From: Actinomyces procaprae
GTDB taxonomy: Bacteria; Actinomycetota; Actinomycetes; Actinomycetales; Actinomycetaceae
Direction: 5' to 3'
DNA length: 64,000 bases
Assembly (NCBI RefSeq): GCF_004798665.1
Contig: NZ_CP039292.1
Location: forward strand, 3,286,001 to 3,350,000
Shown in pieces: positions 25,215 to 34,635 of this stretch. The position numbers were made by a program, and so were the translations under genes. Numbering within the stretch: the stretch's first letter is position 1; every line of letters begins with the position of its first letter. The notes beneath the pieces are model-generated. The model was not told where the DNA came from and did no database searches. It saw nothing but the letters and a program-made list of their open reading frames with translations.

Positions 25215-25356
25215 TAGCGGGCTGTTCGTGTTTGGGTGTGTGGTGGTTGGTGGTGCGGGTCTTTGCGACGCCGCGGTCAGGGAGATACTGGGGCTGCGGG
25301 GTGTGTTGGCTACGCCCCCGCCCCTGGGCACGGCCCCGGTCCCCACGCGACAACTT

Positions 25357-25409
25357 GTATACGACGGCGGGCCGCCCTCCTGCCCGAGCAGGGGGACGGC
25401 CCGCCGTCG
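25357..25409 (-). terminator. Hairpin terminator element, copy 2 (behind groEL)
   Basis: CGACGGCGGGCCG (25362-25374) pairs perfectly with CGGCCCGCCGTCG (25397-25409), with an inner CCC/GGG stem. It lies about 95 bp after the groEL stop on the minus strand. The surrounding gap 25217-25504 shows no gene. The sequence is shared with 23576-23622. Confidence 0.85.
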
Positions 25410-25504
25410 TCGCGATCGGGCCGGGGCCCGCCGACGGCGGCGCGGAACGCGCGCCTACCGGCGAACCACTCCGGCCGAGCCGGTCAAACCGACCGGGCAG
25501 TCGA

Positions 25505-27193
<1,689 letters not shown>

Positions 27194-27260
27194 TCATGTC
27201 CCGCCCGACGCCGACCCTCACCTGCCGGCCTGGGTCGTTCACCGGACCCGGGGAGCGGCT

Positions 27261-27287
27261 TTGTCACTCTCCGGGTCCGAGTGCTAA
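27261..27287 (-). promoter_or_regulatory. CIRCE operator 1 upstream of groEL
   Basis: On the minus strand TTAGCACTC-N9-GAGTGACAA matches the CIRCE consensus (TTAGCACTC-N9-GAGTGCTAA) at 16 of 18 positions. CIRCE is bound by the HrcA repressor and links groEL to heat shock. Confidence 0.92.
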
Positions 27288-27295
27288 CCGCAATG

Positions 27296-27322
27296 CTGGC
27301 ACTCTCGACCCTTGAGTGCAAG
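27296..27322 (-). promoter_or_regulatory. CIRCE-like operator 2 upstream of groEL
   Basis: CTTGCACTC-N9-GAGTGCCAG is a weaker CIRCE match (14 of 18), 8 bp upstream of operator 1. The pair could allow cooperative HrcA binding. Confidence 0.75.
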
Positions 27323-27429
27323 ACGCTCAGGTTCGCCGTCGGCCCGAAACGGGGTGTGAAAGAGCTCTCCGCGGGCCGTTCGCGTGGACCCCGGCGTGTC
27401 ACTTGTGCCGGTCTCAGCAGCCATATCAA

Positions 27430-27508
27430 CCGACCTCGGCACGTAAGATCTACCGACCTCGGCACGTAACAACTACCGATCTCGGCACGTAAGATCTACC
27501 GATCTCGG
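27430..27508 (+). repeat. 23-bp tandem repeat array, locus 3
   Basis: Four CCGA(C/T)CTCGG boxes at 27430, 27453, 27476 and 27499 are exactly 23 bp apart, separated by CACGTAACAACTA or CACGTAAGATCTA. The array lies between the groEL leader and the end of the LytR_C gene (stop 27519), reading outward from that stop as at locus 2. Confidence 0.92.
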
Positions 27509-27518
27509 CGAGGAGGGG

Positions 27519-28115
27519 TCACTCCTGGTAGTCGCTGCGCAGAACCACGACAATCGGGTTGGACTGGGCCTCCTCGGCGGACTCGACCACCTCACCAGCC
27601 CCGAGCACGTCGGCGACCGCCTGCGCGGTGGCCGCCAGATCGGCGGACGCGTAGTAGACGGTCGTGTCGGCCGGCTCCTCCAGGGAGTACACGCCCTGCG
27701 AGACGGTGACCGCGGTGAAGCCGGCGTTTTGCAGCTTGTCTCCGGTACGGGTGGCCAGGCCGGTGGTGTCGGTGCCGTTGTGCACCGTGATGCCGGTCGT
27801 GTAGTCGGCGCTGCCCGCGGGCTCGGCCGTCGCCTCCGCGGTCGCCTCCCCGGTGGCCTGCTGCCCGGAGTCGGAGGCCTGTGCGGTCGCGGTGTCCTCC
27901 GCGGGCGCCGTCGCCGCGGTTGATCCCCCGCCCCCGGTCGAGTGCCGCCCGAGCAGCCCTACGGCGCCCCAGGCCAGCAACGGCACGATGATGAGGATGG
28001 CGAGCAGCGGAATCCAGCTGCGCCAGGCGGGAACTTGGGCGCGATGAACCCCGACGGGCACCGGACCGTCGGTTTCGGCGTCGAACTCGTCGTCGGGGTA
28101 GTCGTAGCGGCTCAC
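27519..28115 (-). CDS. LytR_C domain membrane protein
   Basis: The 198-residue protein has a cytoplasmic N-terminus, one transmembrane helix near residues 34-58 (IPLLAILIIVPLLAWGAVGLL), a low-complexity Thr/Ala linker, and a C-terminal LytR_C domain of about 90 residues (ITVHNGTDTTGLATRTGDKLQNAGF). LytR_C is often appended to LCP wall-polymer ligases; alone, its role is unknown and probably extracytoplasmic. GTG at 28115 was chosen because TATTCT lies 6 bases upstream, a leaderless pattern. Confidence 0.8.
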   Translation of the reverse strand: MSRYDYPDDEFDAETDGPVPVGVHRAQVPAWRSWIPLLAILIIVPLLAWGAVGLLGRHSTGGGGSTAATAPAEDTATAQASDSGQQATGEATAEATAEPAGSADYTTGITVHNGTDTTGLATRTGDKLQNAGFTAVTVSQGVYSLEEPADTTVYYASADLAATAQAVADVLGAGEVVESAEEAQSNPIVVVLRSDYQE

Positions 28116-28121
28116 CCTGCG

Positions 28122-28127
28122 AGAATA
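28122..28127 (-). promoter_or_regulatory. -10 element (TATTCT), probable leaderless promoter of the LytR_C gene
   Basis: TATTCT lies 6 bases before the GTG at 28115 on the minus strand. An overlapping GCAGG could also act as a weak RBS. Confidence 0.55.
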
Positions 28128-28189
28128 CCGGCAGCTCGCCGCCATGGGGGCAGATGCGCGCCGACACCCCGACGCCGCTGCGCGCACAC

Positions 28190-28195
28190 TAGGCT
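28190..28195 (+). promoter_or_regulatory. -10 element (TAGGCT), probable leaderless promoter of ung
   Basis: TAGGCT ends 6 bases before the GTG at 28202, with no RBS. The gene is divergent from the LytR_C gene. Confidence 0.6.
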
Positions 28196-28201
28196 CGGAA
28201 C

Positions 28202-28879
28202 GTGACCGAGCCGAAGCCCCTGTCCGAGATCATCCACCCCTCCTGGGCCGCGGCCCTCGCGCCGGTGGAGCCCACCATCCACGAAATCGGCGCGAGGCTG
28301 CGTGAGGAGGTGGCGGCCGGGCGCGGCTACCTGCCTGCGGGCACCGACGTGCTGCGCGCCTTCACCTATCCGCTCGACGACGTCAAGGTACTCATCGTCG
28401 GCCAGGACCCCTATCCGACGCCGGGCCACCCGATGGGGCTGAGCTTCTCGGTGCAGCCGGGAGTGCGCCCGCCGCGGAGCCTGGAGAACATCTACACCGA
28501 GCTGGTCAGCGACCTGGGCGTGACACGCCCCACCTCCGGCGACCTGACCCCGTGGTCACTGCAGGGCGTCATGCTGCTCAACCGGGTCCTGACCGTGCGG
28601 CCGGGCGCGCCGGCGTCGCACCGGGGCTGGGGCTGGGAGACGGTCACCCAGCGCGCCATCGAGGCACTGGTGGCGCGGCGCCGGCCGCTGGTGGCGATCC
28701 TGTGGGGCCGGCCGGCGCAGTCCCTGTCCCCCATGCTCGGCTCGACGCCGATCATCGCCTCCCCGCATCCCTCGCCGTTGAGCGCCTCCCGCGGCTTCTT
28801 CGGATCGCGCCCCTTCTCACGGGCGAATACTGAGCTGGAGCGCCTGGGGGCGACGCCGGTCGACTGGCGCCTGCCCTGA
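28202..28879 (+). CDS. ung: Uracil-DNA glycosylase (family 1)
   Basis: The 225-residue protein has both UDG active-site motifs: [18 protein letters not shown] near residues 67-84 (water-activating Asp) and [11 protein letters not shown] near 189-199 (catalytic His). It removes uracil from DNA in base-excision repair. The GTG start follows a TAGGCT -10 box. The [11 protein letters not shown] form differs from the E. coli GQDPYHGPGQA but is usual in actinobacteria. Confidence 0.95.
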   Translation: MTEPKPLSEIIHPSWAAALAPVEPTIHEIGARLREEVAAGRGYLPAGTDVLRAFTYPLDDVKVLIVGQDPYPTPGHPMGLSFSVQPGVRPPRSLENIYTELVSDLGVTRPTSGDLTPWSLQGVMLLNRVLTVRPGAPASHRGWGWETVTQRAIEALVARRRPLVAILWGRPAQSLSPMLGSTPIIASPHPSPLSASRGFFGSRPFSRANTELERLGATPVDWRLP

Positions 28880-28902
28880 GCCCCCACGCCGGGGCCGACC
28901 GG

Positions 28903-29679
28903 TCACTCCCCGACGGCGTGCAGGTGCATGCGCGTGCCGGGGCCGATTTCATCGCGGGCGCCGAGCTCCTCCAGGTCGACGCCGTCGCGCACTGCGGGCG
29001 CGGGCACGAAACCGGTGACGGTGGCGACCCCGAGGTCCAGGAACAGCGGGTGCATGGGGGTGGAGGGGCCCACCAGCACCGTATGCGCCCCGCCGCCGAC
29101 GGCCAGGTCGATCAGCCGCGGCATGGTCTTGTTGACCAGGCTCGAGGAGGAGATGAATACGTAGTCGGACTCCGGGAGCAGGTACTCGCAGGCGGAGTCC
29201 GGGTAGTCGCCGGGCCGCGGGTCGCGTTCCATGATCCACAGCTCGCCCGCCCGCCACAGGGCGCGGCCGGCGAAGGGGAAGTGCCCGATGATCGCCACTT
29301 TCCGGTCGGCGACGGCGTCGCGGTACGGATCGAAGACCTGGCCCCAGGTCAGTCCCGCCCCGGTGGGGACGAAGCCGTGGGAGGCGGCGACGTCGCGCCG
29401 GGAGTACCAGGAGTTGATCGCGGCAAGCCCCACGCTCGCCTCGGCCAGGTTCCAGCTCTTGGCCAGGGCGGCGACGTCACGCAGGGGCCGACCGCCGTCG
29501 GGGACGTCGGCGGAGGCGGCCGGGCGAGTGGTGGCGGCCAGCGACCAGGCGGAGCCCAGGCCGCCGGCGGAGTTGAGCACGCGAGTCCAGCGCGGGCCGC
29601 GGTGGGAGGCGACGACGGTGACGTCGTCGGGAAGGTCGTCGATGAGTGCTTCGTAGATCTCCCAGGGGCTGACCACCAC
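28903..29679 (-). CDS. DUF4213/DUF364 putative metal-chelation domain protein
   Basis: The 258-residue protein has an N-terminal DUF4213 (enolase-N-like) part and a C-terminal DUF364 part, with GLAAINSWYSRRD, VAIIGHFPF and DYVFISSSSLVNKTMPRLI as family-like motifs. Members are annotated as putative heavy-metal chelation proteins. GTG at 29679 (or 29676) follows GAGGAGAG. An IdeR/DtxR-like operator lies upstream, so it is probably iron-regulated. It is the last host gene before the prophage. Confidence 0.85.
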   Translation of the reverse strand: MVVSPWEIYEALIDDLPDDVTVVASHRGPRWTRVLNSAGGLGSAWSLAATTRPAASADVPDGGRPLRDVAALAKSWNLAEASVGLAAINSWYSRRDVAASHGFVPTGAGLTWGQVFDPYRDAVADRKVAIIGHFPFAGRALWRAGELWIMERDPRPGDYPDSACEYLLPESDYVFISSSSLVNKTMPRLIDLAVGGGAHTVLVGPSTPMHPLFLDLGVATVTGFVPAPAVRDGVDLEELGARDEIGPGTRMHLHAVGE

Positions 29680-29727
29680 GGCTCTCCTCACGACTGGGCT
29701 GAAGGGCCGGCCACACCAACCCCATTC

Positions 29728-29746
29728 ACAGGCGAGCCTCACCTTA
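29728..29746 (-). promoter_or_regulatory. IdeR/DtxR-like iron-box
   Basis: TAAGGTGAGGCTCGCCTGT matches the DtxR/IdeR consensus TTAGGTTAGGCTAACCTAA at 13 of 19 positions and keeps its central palindrome. It sits 49 bp upstream of the DUF4213/DUF364 start. Established knowledge: this regulator represses when iron is sufficient. Confidence 0.7.
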
Positions 29747-29812
29747 CGTGTACACGCAGTGAGCAGTCACGGGGATCTCAACAGGCGGCACGATCCGCCC
29801 GCGCCGAGCAAG

Positions 29813-29871
29813 TGGAGCCGCGTGTCGGACTCGAACCGACGACCTGCTGTTTACAAGACAGCCGCTCTACC
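29813..29871 (-). tRNA. tRNA-Thr(UGU) 3' fragment = prophage attL core
   Basis: The minus strand holds 59 nt of tRNA: GGTAGAGC, anticodon arm with loop CTTGTAA (anticodon TGT), variable loop, T arm with TTCGAGT, and acceptor 3' half ending CCA. The 5' half (D arm and acceptor 5' strand) is absent, and the sequence beyond 29871 does not fold into it. This is the 3' piece left by phage integration; an intact tRNA-Thr gene should lie at the right end of the prophage. Confidence 0.9.
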
Positions 29872-30022
29872 CCTACCCTGACCATGCGGGGTGCCGCAAA
29901 ACGGCGGAACTCCAACGAAAAACAGCCGCTCACACTACGCCCGCATGCGCGCGCATACGCCCGAGGTGGCTAGCACGATGGCTATCATCGGGCGTGGGAG
30001 ACCGGCCAGGGAGGAGCAGACG

Positions 30023-31273
30023 ATGGCATACGGCGACGGCACAGGCCCATACCAGGTCAAGGGCGGACGGTGGGTCGGCGCCGTCGACGTCGGGTGGACC
30101 GAGCGAGGCACCCGACGCCGCCGCACCGTCTCCGCCAAGACCAGGGCCGAGTGCGCCCGCAAACTCCGGGACCTCAAGCGTCAGGTCAACGCCGCCGTCG
30201 GGCAGGCCCCCGCCGCGTCGCACGCCACCGTCAAGAGGTGGGCCGACGAGTGGCTGCCGATCCAGGCCGGCCGACTCCGCCCCAAGGCCTACGCCACCAC
30301 CGAGGGCATGATCCGCAAGTGGATCATCCCCACCATCGGCAACCGGCGCCTATCGGATCTCACCGCCCACGACGCCCGCCGCCTCGACCAGGCCATCCTC
30401 GACGCCGGCCGGTCGTCGACGACGGCCCGCACATGCCGGGCCACGCTCTCCCGCATGCTGCGCGACGCCCGCCGCGAGGGCCACCCGGTACCGCAGGCGA
30501 TCCTCGACGCCGAGCCACCCAAGCGCGCCGCCAACAGCCGCCGGGCGATCCCCGCCGACGACGCGATACGCCTCCTGCGCGCCGCCGCCTCACGCGACCA
30601 GTGGCCCCCACTACCCGCCAGCGTGACCGGCCGGGCGAGGCAGGCCCACCGCCTCGCCTCCGAGGTCGACCCCTCCCGGTGGGTCGCCGCACTCCTCCAG
30701 GGCATGAGGCAGGGCGAGTGCCTAGGACTCACCTGGGACCGCGTAGACCTCGACGCGGGGACGATCACCGTGGACCGGCAACTACAGTCCGTCCCTCTCC
30801 GTGCCAGGGAGGCCGGGGTGGCAGATGCCGGCTGGTATGCCGCCGAGCACCTGGCCGGCGCCTACTACCTGGTGCCCGTCAAGTCGGCGGCGGGTAGGCG
30901 GGTGATCCCGCTGGTGCCGTGGATGACGGCGGCGCTCACCACGTGGCGTGAGCAGTGCCCGCCGTCGCCGTGGGGGCTGGTGTGGCCGCGCCTGGCCGGC
31001 GGCCCGTGGTCGAGCGGTGACGACCGGCGCGCCTGGCACGCCCTCCAGGAGGTGGCGGGGGTGTCCCGGCCGGACGGGCGCCCGTACACGGTCCACGAGG
31101 CGCGTCACTCGGCGGCGACGCTGCTCATGGCGCTGCAGGTGCCCGCGCCGGTGCAGGTGGCGATCATGGGGCACTCGAGTATCGCGGTGACGCAGGGCTA
31201 CCAGCATGCGGATCTGGAGGGTGCGCGGCGTGCGCTGGAGGGCGTGGCGGGGCTGCTCCAGATCGAGGCGTGA
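30023..31273 (+). CDS. int: Phage tyrosine integrase
   Basis: This 416-residue recombinase has an N-terminal SAM-like core-binding domain (about residues 60-140) and a catalytic C-terminal domain. The active-site set is visible: Arg in LLQGMRQGECLGL, HxxR in VHEARHSAATLL, His in IMGHSS, and nucleophile Tyr in GYQHADLEG. It recombines attP with attB in the tRNA-Thr gene. ATG at 30023 was chosen because GGGAGGAGCAG lies just before it; the frame is open further upstream. The gene lies next to attL, as usual. Confidence 0.95.
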   Translation: MAYGDGTGPYQVKGGRWVGAVDVGWTERGTRRRRTVSAKTRAECARKLRDLKRQVNAAVGQAPAASHATVKRWADEWLPIQAGRLRPKAYATTEGMIRKWIIPTIGNRRLSDLTAHDARRLDQAILDAGRSSTTARTCRATLSRMLRDARREGHPVPQAILDAEPPKRAANSRRAIPADDAIRLLRAAASRDQWPPLPASVTGRARQAHRLASEVDPSRWVAALLQGMRQGECLGLTWDRVDLDAGTITVDRQLQSVPLRAREAGVADAGWYAAEHLAGAYYLVPVKSAAGRRVIPLVPWMTAALTTWREQCPPSPWGLVWPRLAGGPWSSGDDRRAWHALQEVAGVSRPDGRPYTVHEARHSAATLLMALQVPAPVQVAIMGHSSIAVTQGYQHADLEGARRALEGVAGLLQIEA

Positions 31274-31292
31274 CCGTTCCGCAACCCCCATA

Positions 31293-31520
31293 GTGTCGCC
31301 CAGGGTTGCACTCCTCGCCGAGGTCGAGGACCGCCTGCGCGGCGCCTGCCTGGCCGCCATGGCCGCCGGCGTCCCGGTAGCGCACATCGCCGACGCCGCC
31401 GGACAGTACGCGCTCGGCGACCTCACCATCCAGGCCGCCGCCGACGACGGCCGCCCAGTCGCCGACCTGGCCGCCACCTGGCAGCTATCCGCCACCCGGA
31501 TACGCCAGATCCTCCAGTGA
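31293..31520 (+). CDS. Small HTH-like phage protein
   Basis: A GTG-start frame of 75 residues follows the integrase by 19 bp. It contains VADLAATWQLSATRIRQIL, which has the spacing of a sigma-region-4/HTH helix pair and ends the protein. It may be a DNA-binding regulator or recombination directionality factor. It ends just before a strong terminator, so it is the last gene of the rightward transcript. Family unknown. Confidence 0.55.
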   Translation: MSPRVALLAEVEDRLRGACLAAMAAGVPVAHIADAAGQYALGDLTIQAAADDGRPVADLAATWQLSATRIRQILQ

Positions 31521-31531
31521 GCACACGAAAA

Positions 31532-31565
31532 GGCCGCCCCGCACCCAAACGGGTGCGGGGCGGCC
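31532..31565. terminator. Strong bidirectional terminator between integrase unit and lysis genes
   Basis: A perfect 15-bp stem (GGCCGCCCCGCACCC with GGGTGCGGGGCGGCC) with an AAAC loop separates the rightward integrase/HTH unit from the leftward late operon. The plus-strand side is preceded by AAAA. It could stop transcripts from both sides. Confidence 0.9.
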
Positions 31566-31599
31566 CCTCGTGCATACAGAGCTGGGATCTCAGCGGCGG

Positions 31600-31704
31600 T
31601 CAGATTAGCGGACCGGCTGCGGCGCGCAGCGGGCGCAGTGACAGTGCTGCCGCAGCTCCGTCCCCGCTGGCCGTCACCACACGGCCCGTGATAGTCGCAG
31701 TCAT
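31600..31704 (-). CDS. 34-residue phage protein at the end of the late operon
   Basis: ATG at 31704 overlaps the stop of the upstream gene (ATGA) and has GGAGGAGCAGTC just before it, so translation is likely. The product MTATITGRVVTASGDGAAAA... is 34 residues, has no recognised domain and ends at 31600. It is the last gene before the terminator. A function in lysis is possible from position only. Confidence 0.6.
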   Translation of the reverse strand: MTATITGRVVTASGDGAAAALSLRPLRAAAGPLI

Positions 31705-32003
31705 GACTGCTCCTCCCCCTCGCTGTCGTCGTCGTCACCGGCCAGCAGGTTGCGGATCGGCCTCTCCCCAGGCCCCAGGGGCAGGTCCGCCAGCGGCGCC
31801 CCGTAGTCGATCGCCACCGCGCGGCTCACGCGGGCCACCGTCTCCCACTCGTTCGCGCGCCGCCGCTCACGGGCAAGCGCCGTCTCATGCGAGTGACGCA
31901 ACCGCTGGGCGCGCTGGAGCCCCTGCATGGCCAGGCGCAGCATCTCCACCGCCCCACCACCACCGAGCAGCGCCACAATGATCGTCACTAGTCCGCCGTC
32001 CAC
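31701..32003 (-). CDS. Small lysis-region membrane protein (single TM plus coiled coil)
   Basis: The 100-residue protein has one N-terminal transmembrane helix (LVTIIVALLGGGGAVEMLRLAM) and an Arg/Glu-rich helical tail. Position at the end of the late operon after lysin and holins suggests a lysis accessory or spanin-like role; the family is not recognised. It starts 16 bases inside the upstream gene. Confidence 0.6.
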   Translation of the reverse strand: MDGGLVTIIVALLGGGGAVEMLRLAMQGLQRAQRLRHSHETALARERRRANEWETVARVSRAVAIDYGAPLADLPLGPGERPIRNLLAGDDDDSEGEEQS

Positions 32004-32497
32004 GCCGCGTCCCCCCTGACGATGGCGGCCTCCACAGCCCGCCGCTCCGCCTCCTGCGCGCGCCTCACCGCCTCCTCCGACTCATCCACGGTGGCGGGCG
32101 GCTCACGCCCCGGCTCCCAGTCACGCCCCCAAATCCGCTCGATCCGGGTCAGCATGAGCACGAGCACGAGCAGCGTGTACAGGGGCAAGTGCCCGTTCGG
32201 GGCGAGCAGGATCTCCTCGGCGGCCTCGACGGCGAGCCCTACCGTGATCAGGCCGGCGGCGGGGGCCTCGACCATCCACATGCCGCGCCACGCGGTGGGG
32301 ATGGCGAGGATCGCGCCGGCGGCGACGCAGACGGCGCCGATGAGTGTGGCGGGTGGTGGCAGGAGCGCGCCGTGGAGGAGGTCGCGGGCGGCCTGGACGC
32401 CGCACAGGAGGTAGGCGGCGAGCATGGTCAGGGTGATGCGGCGGGGTGGGCTGATTGATGCCCAGATGCGGGCGAGTCTGCGGGGGATGCGCGCCAT
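31988..32497 (-). CDS. Phage membrane protein, four helices (holin-like)
   Basis: The 169-residue protein has about four hydrophobic segments (near 20-40, 47-68, 74-95 and 102-120) and a charged C-terminal tail. It lies between the small holin and the single-TM protein, so a second holin or antiholin is likely. No family was recognised. The stop is followed by the 100-residue gene with an overlap. Confidence 0.55.
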   Translation of the reverse strand: MARIPRRLARIWASISPPRRITLTMLAAYLLCGVQAARDLLHGALLPPPATLIGAVCVAAGAILAIPTAWRGMWMVEAPAAGLITVGLAVEAAEEILLAPNGHLPLYTLLVLVLMLTRIERIWGRDWEPGREPPATVDESEEAVRRAQEAERRAVEAAIVRGDAAWTAD

Positions 32498-32501
32498 CGT
32501 G

Positions 32502-32774
32502 TCACCTCTCCTCGCCGGCGTTGTCGAGCGGCTGGCCCACGATGGGCGCCTCGTAGACGCCGCCGGTGTGGACGGCGGCCACGACGAGCGCGATGACGGC
32601 GAGGACCTGCTCGGCGACCTGCCCCCACGCGGTGGCCTGCTCGCCGGTGATCACACCGAGGGCCGCGAGTGCCGCGAGGATGGCGGCGGCGGCCCCGTAG
32701 AGGGCGCGCCTGCGCTCGGGTGTCAGCCAGGAGACGATGGTGCGGTCCGTGGTGAGTGCTACATGCTTCCCCAT
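32502..32774 (-). CDS. Phage holin
   Basis: The 90-residue protein has two transmembrane helices (about 25-48 and 55-75), a short loop, and a polar C-terminus. The pattern and position next to the lysin fit an r1t-like actinobacteriophage holin that permeabilises the membrane so that lysin can act. ATG at 32774 is preceded by AGGAGGTCCC; the frame extends 31 codons further without RBS. Confidence 0.75.
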   Translation of the reverse strand: MGKHVALTTDRTIVSWLTPERRRALYGAAAAILAALAALGVITGEQATAWGQVAEQVLAVIALVVAAVHTGGVYEAPIVGQPLDNAGEER

Positions 32775-32787
32775 GGTGGGACCTCCT

Positions 32788-33891
32788 TCACTTGGAGAGC
32801 AGCTTGCCGCTGCCCGCGTAGGAGCTGTTGAGTATGTGCTGGAGCATCCGGACCGTCGGGGCGTCACCCCGGCCGGTCACCCACTTGCTGAAGTTGCCGC
32901 CGTTGAGGTCGGCAGGGCCTCCGGCCTGCCTCATCCAGGACGGGTTGGCGTGCGCGCTCCAGTACTGGAGGCACTTCCAGGACCGCCACCCCATGGTGCC
33001 GTCGGCGGCGAGCGTGGTGGATCCGGTCAGTGTCCGCTTGGCCCCCGACGACAGCTGCCCGTTGAGGAATCGCTGTAGGGCGGCGTACGCCGGGGCGGCC
33101 GGCCCGCCAATCTGCGTGCCCATGACCTCCTGCAGGCGGCGCAGGGTCGGGGAGCCCAGCACGCCCGTGATGGCGAGCTGCCGGGCACCATCCGTACCCG
33201 TGCGGGCGTCCAGCGCCCGGTCCACCACCGCCGACGCCGACGTCGACGTGGTCGTGGCGGTGGCCACCGTCGACGTCGAGCCCGCATAGCGCGCCCAGGC
33301 AGCCTTGTCGCCGTAGAAGACGTTGAGGTCCAGATTGCCGCCGTATCCGTTGATGCGGCCGGAGGACGTGTACTGCCACATCACCAGGTTCCAGCCGTGG
33401 CCCGGCCGGTAGGGGCAGTCGGGGGCCTCCAGGCCACGGGCCGCCGACGTGGGGTATCCGGCGACCCAGAGCCCGTAGTCCCGGGCAACGGTCTCCCACG
33501 CGTACTGGGACGCCGGGGATGCGGACATGTAGATCAGCGGTCGCACGCCTGTCATCTGCGTGACCGTGTCCAGCCAGGTCTTGGCCCAGGCGACGTCGGA
33601 GACGCCGGAGCCGTCCTCCCAGTCCAGCACCAGCACCGCGTCCCGGATGTAGCCCCGAATGTTGTCGACGAAGTGCTTCGCCTCGGCGGCCGCGCTGTTG
33701 GTGCGGTTGCGGGCGAAGTGGTAGACGCCGCGCAGCTTCCCGGCTGCCTTGGCCTGCTGGTAGTGCTTATCGCAGTACGGATTGACGTATCGCGTCCCCT
33801 CGGTCGCCTTGATGATGACAAAATCGCCGCCCACGTTGCGGACGTCAAGGGATGCCTGGTAGGAGGCGATGTCCATTCCTGTCAGTGCCAT
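32788..33891 (-). CDS. GH25 muramidase endolysin
   Basis: This 367-residue lysin has an N-terminal GH25 domain (about 1-205): MDIASYQ (catalytic-site Asp), VIIKATEGTRYVNP, GVYHF, LDWED with the acidic pair, YMSAS and DLNVFYGDKAAW. A Thr/Ser linker near 208-225 leads to a C-terminal domain of about 140 residues with paired repeats containing LRRLQEVMGTQ and VRMLQHILN, likely a cell-wall binding module. It cleaves peptidoglycan at the end of infection. It lacks a signal peptide and so needs the holin. Confidence 0.92.
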   Translation of the reverse strand: MALTGMDIASYQASLDVRNVGGDFVIIKATEGTRYVNPYCDKHYQQAKAAGKLRGVYHFARNRTNSAAAEAKHFVDNIRGYIRDAVLVLDWEDGSGVSDVAWAKTWLDTVTQMTGVRPLIYMSASPASQYAWETVARDYGLWVAGYPTSAARGLEAPDCPYRPGHGWNLVMWQYTSSGRINGYGGNLDLNVFYGDKAAWARYAGSTSTVATATTTSTSASAVVDRALDARTGTDGARQLAITGVLGSPTLRRLQEVMGTQIGGPAAPAYAALQRFLNGQLSSGAKRTLTGSTTLAADGTMGWRSWKCLQYWSAHANPSWMRQAGGPADLNGGNFSKWVTGRGDAPTVRMLQHILNSSYAGSGKLLSK

Positions 33892-33929
33892 ATGCTCTCT
33901 CTCCTCTGTTGAGTTGTTCGGGTACGGGA

Positions 33930-33957
33930 AAGGCCCCGGCCGGGCGGCTGGGGCCTT
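33930..33957 (-). terminator. Hairpin before the lysin gene
   Basis: AAGGCCCC and GGGGCCTT pair across a 12-base loop between the tail gene and the lysin gene. It could partially end tail transcripts and set lysin level. Confidence 0.6.
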
Positions 33958-33972
33958 CAGTAGTACAGCCGG

Positions 33973-34623
33973 TTAGGCCATTGTGCGGGGGAACGCGATC
34001 ACCATTAGCCGGTTCGCGTCCGCCGCCGTGGAAATGCGGGCCGTGGACGCCGAGGTGCCGCCAAATGACAGGGCGAGAATCACTTGCGGGTTCACGCCGG
34101 CCGGGCAAATGTCCATGTTGAAGACGGACTGAGTGGACTGGGACTCATTCTGCTCCCAGCGGGCGGTGTTCCCCTCCCGGTTGCGCATTAGCAGGCGCAA
34201 TCCGACAGTGCCGGAAATAGCCGCGTTAACCATTCCCCATGCGAGAATGGTGCGGTCGTAGGGGCGGACGGGGAGCGTGGACGTGATGAGCGCGTGCTGG
34301 CTATTCGCCGCCCGGCTGATCGTGCCGCCCGCATACGACTGCTCCACAGACTCCGGCTCATTGATCGGGGCGATGGACCACACCCCGGCGGCTGTCTTCT
34401 GCCCAGTGGACCGGTAGATGACGCCGCCGACGTCGAGGAATGCGGGGTGCGCGGCGGTGGGGGTGGTGCCGGCGGTCTCGGCTGCGGTGAGCGCCGTCCG
34501 TGCGGCTGCGACGCTCGCGGCGGGCTGGATCACGCCCGCCGCCGCAAACGCGGCCTCCAGGGACGACAGGATGCCATCCCCGGCGTCCGGGACCGGCACC
34601 CCATTCCACGTGTTATGAGCCAT
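33973..34623 (-). CDS. Phage minor tail protein, C-terminal of tail block
   Basis: The 216-residue protein begins MAHNTWNGVPVPDAGDG, a pattern seen in actinophage tail-associated proteins, and continues with a beta-rich domain (residues 90-216). No domain was identified. It sits immediately after the long tail fibre and before the lysin, so a tail-tip or host-contact role is likely. Confidence 0.6.
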   Translation of the reverse strand: MAHNTWNGVPVPDAGDGILSSLEAAFAAAGVIQPAASVAAARTALTAAETAGTTPTAAHPAFLDVGGVIYRSTGQKTAAGVWSIAPINEPESVEQSYAGGTISRAANSQHALITSTLPVRPYDRTILAWGMVNAAISGTVGLRLLMRNREGNTARWEQNESQSTQSVFNMDICPAGVNPQVILALSFGGTSASTARISTAADANRLMVIAFPRTMA

Positions 34624-34635
34624 AGCGTGTCCTTT

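Noticed and set aside
29813..29890. Complete tRNA-Thr gene
   Set aside because: The D arm and 5' acceptor strand are missing; the bases after 29871 do not pair with the acceptor 3' strand.
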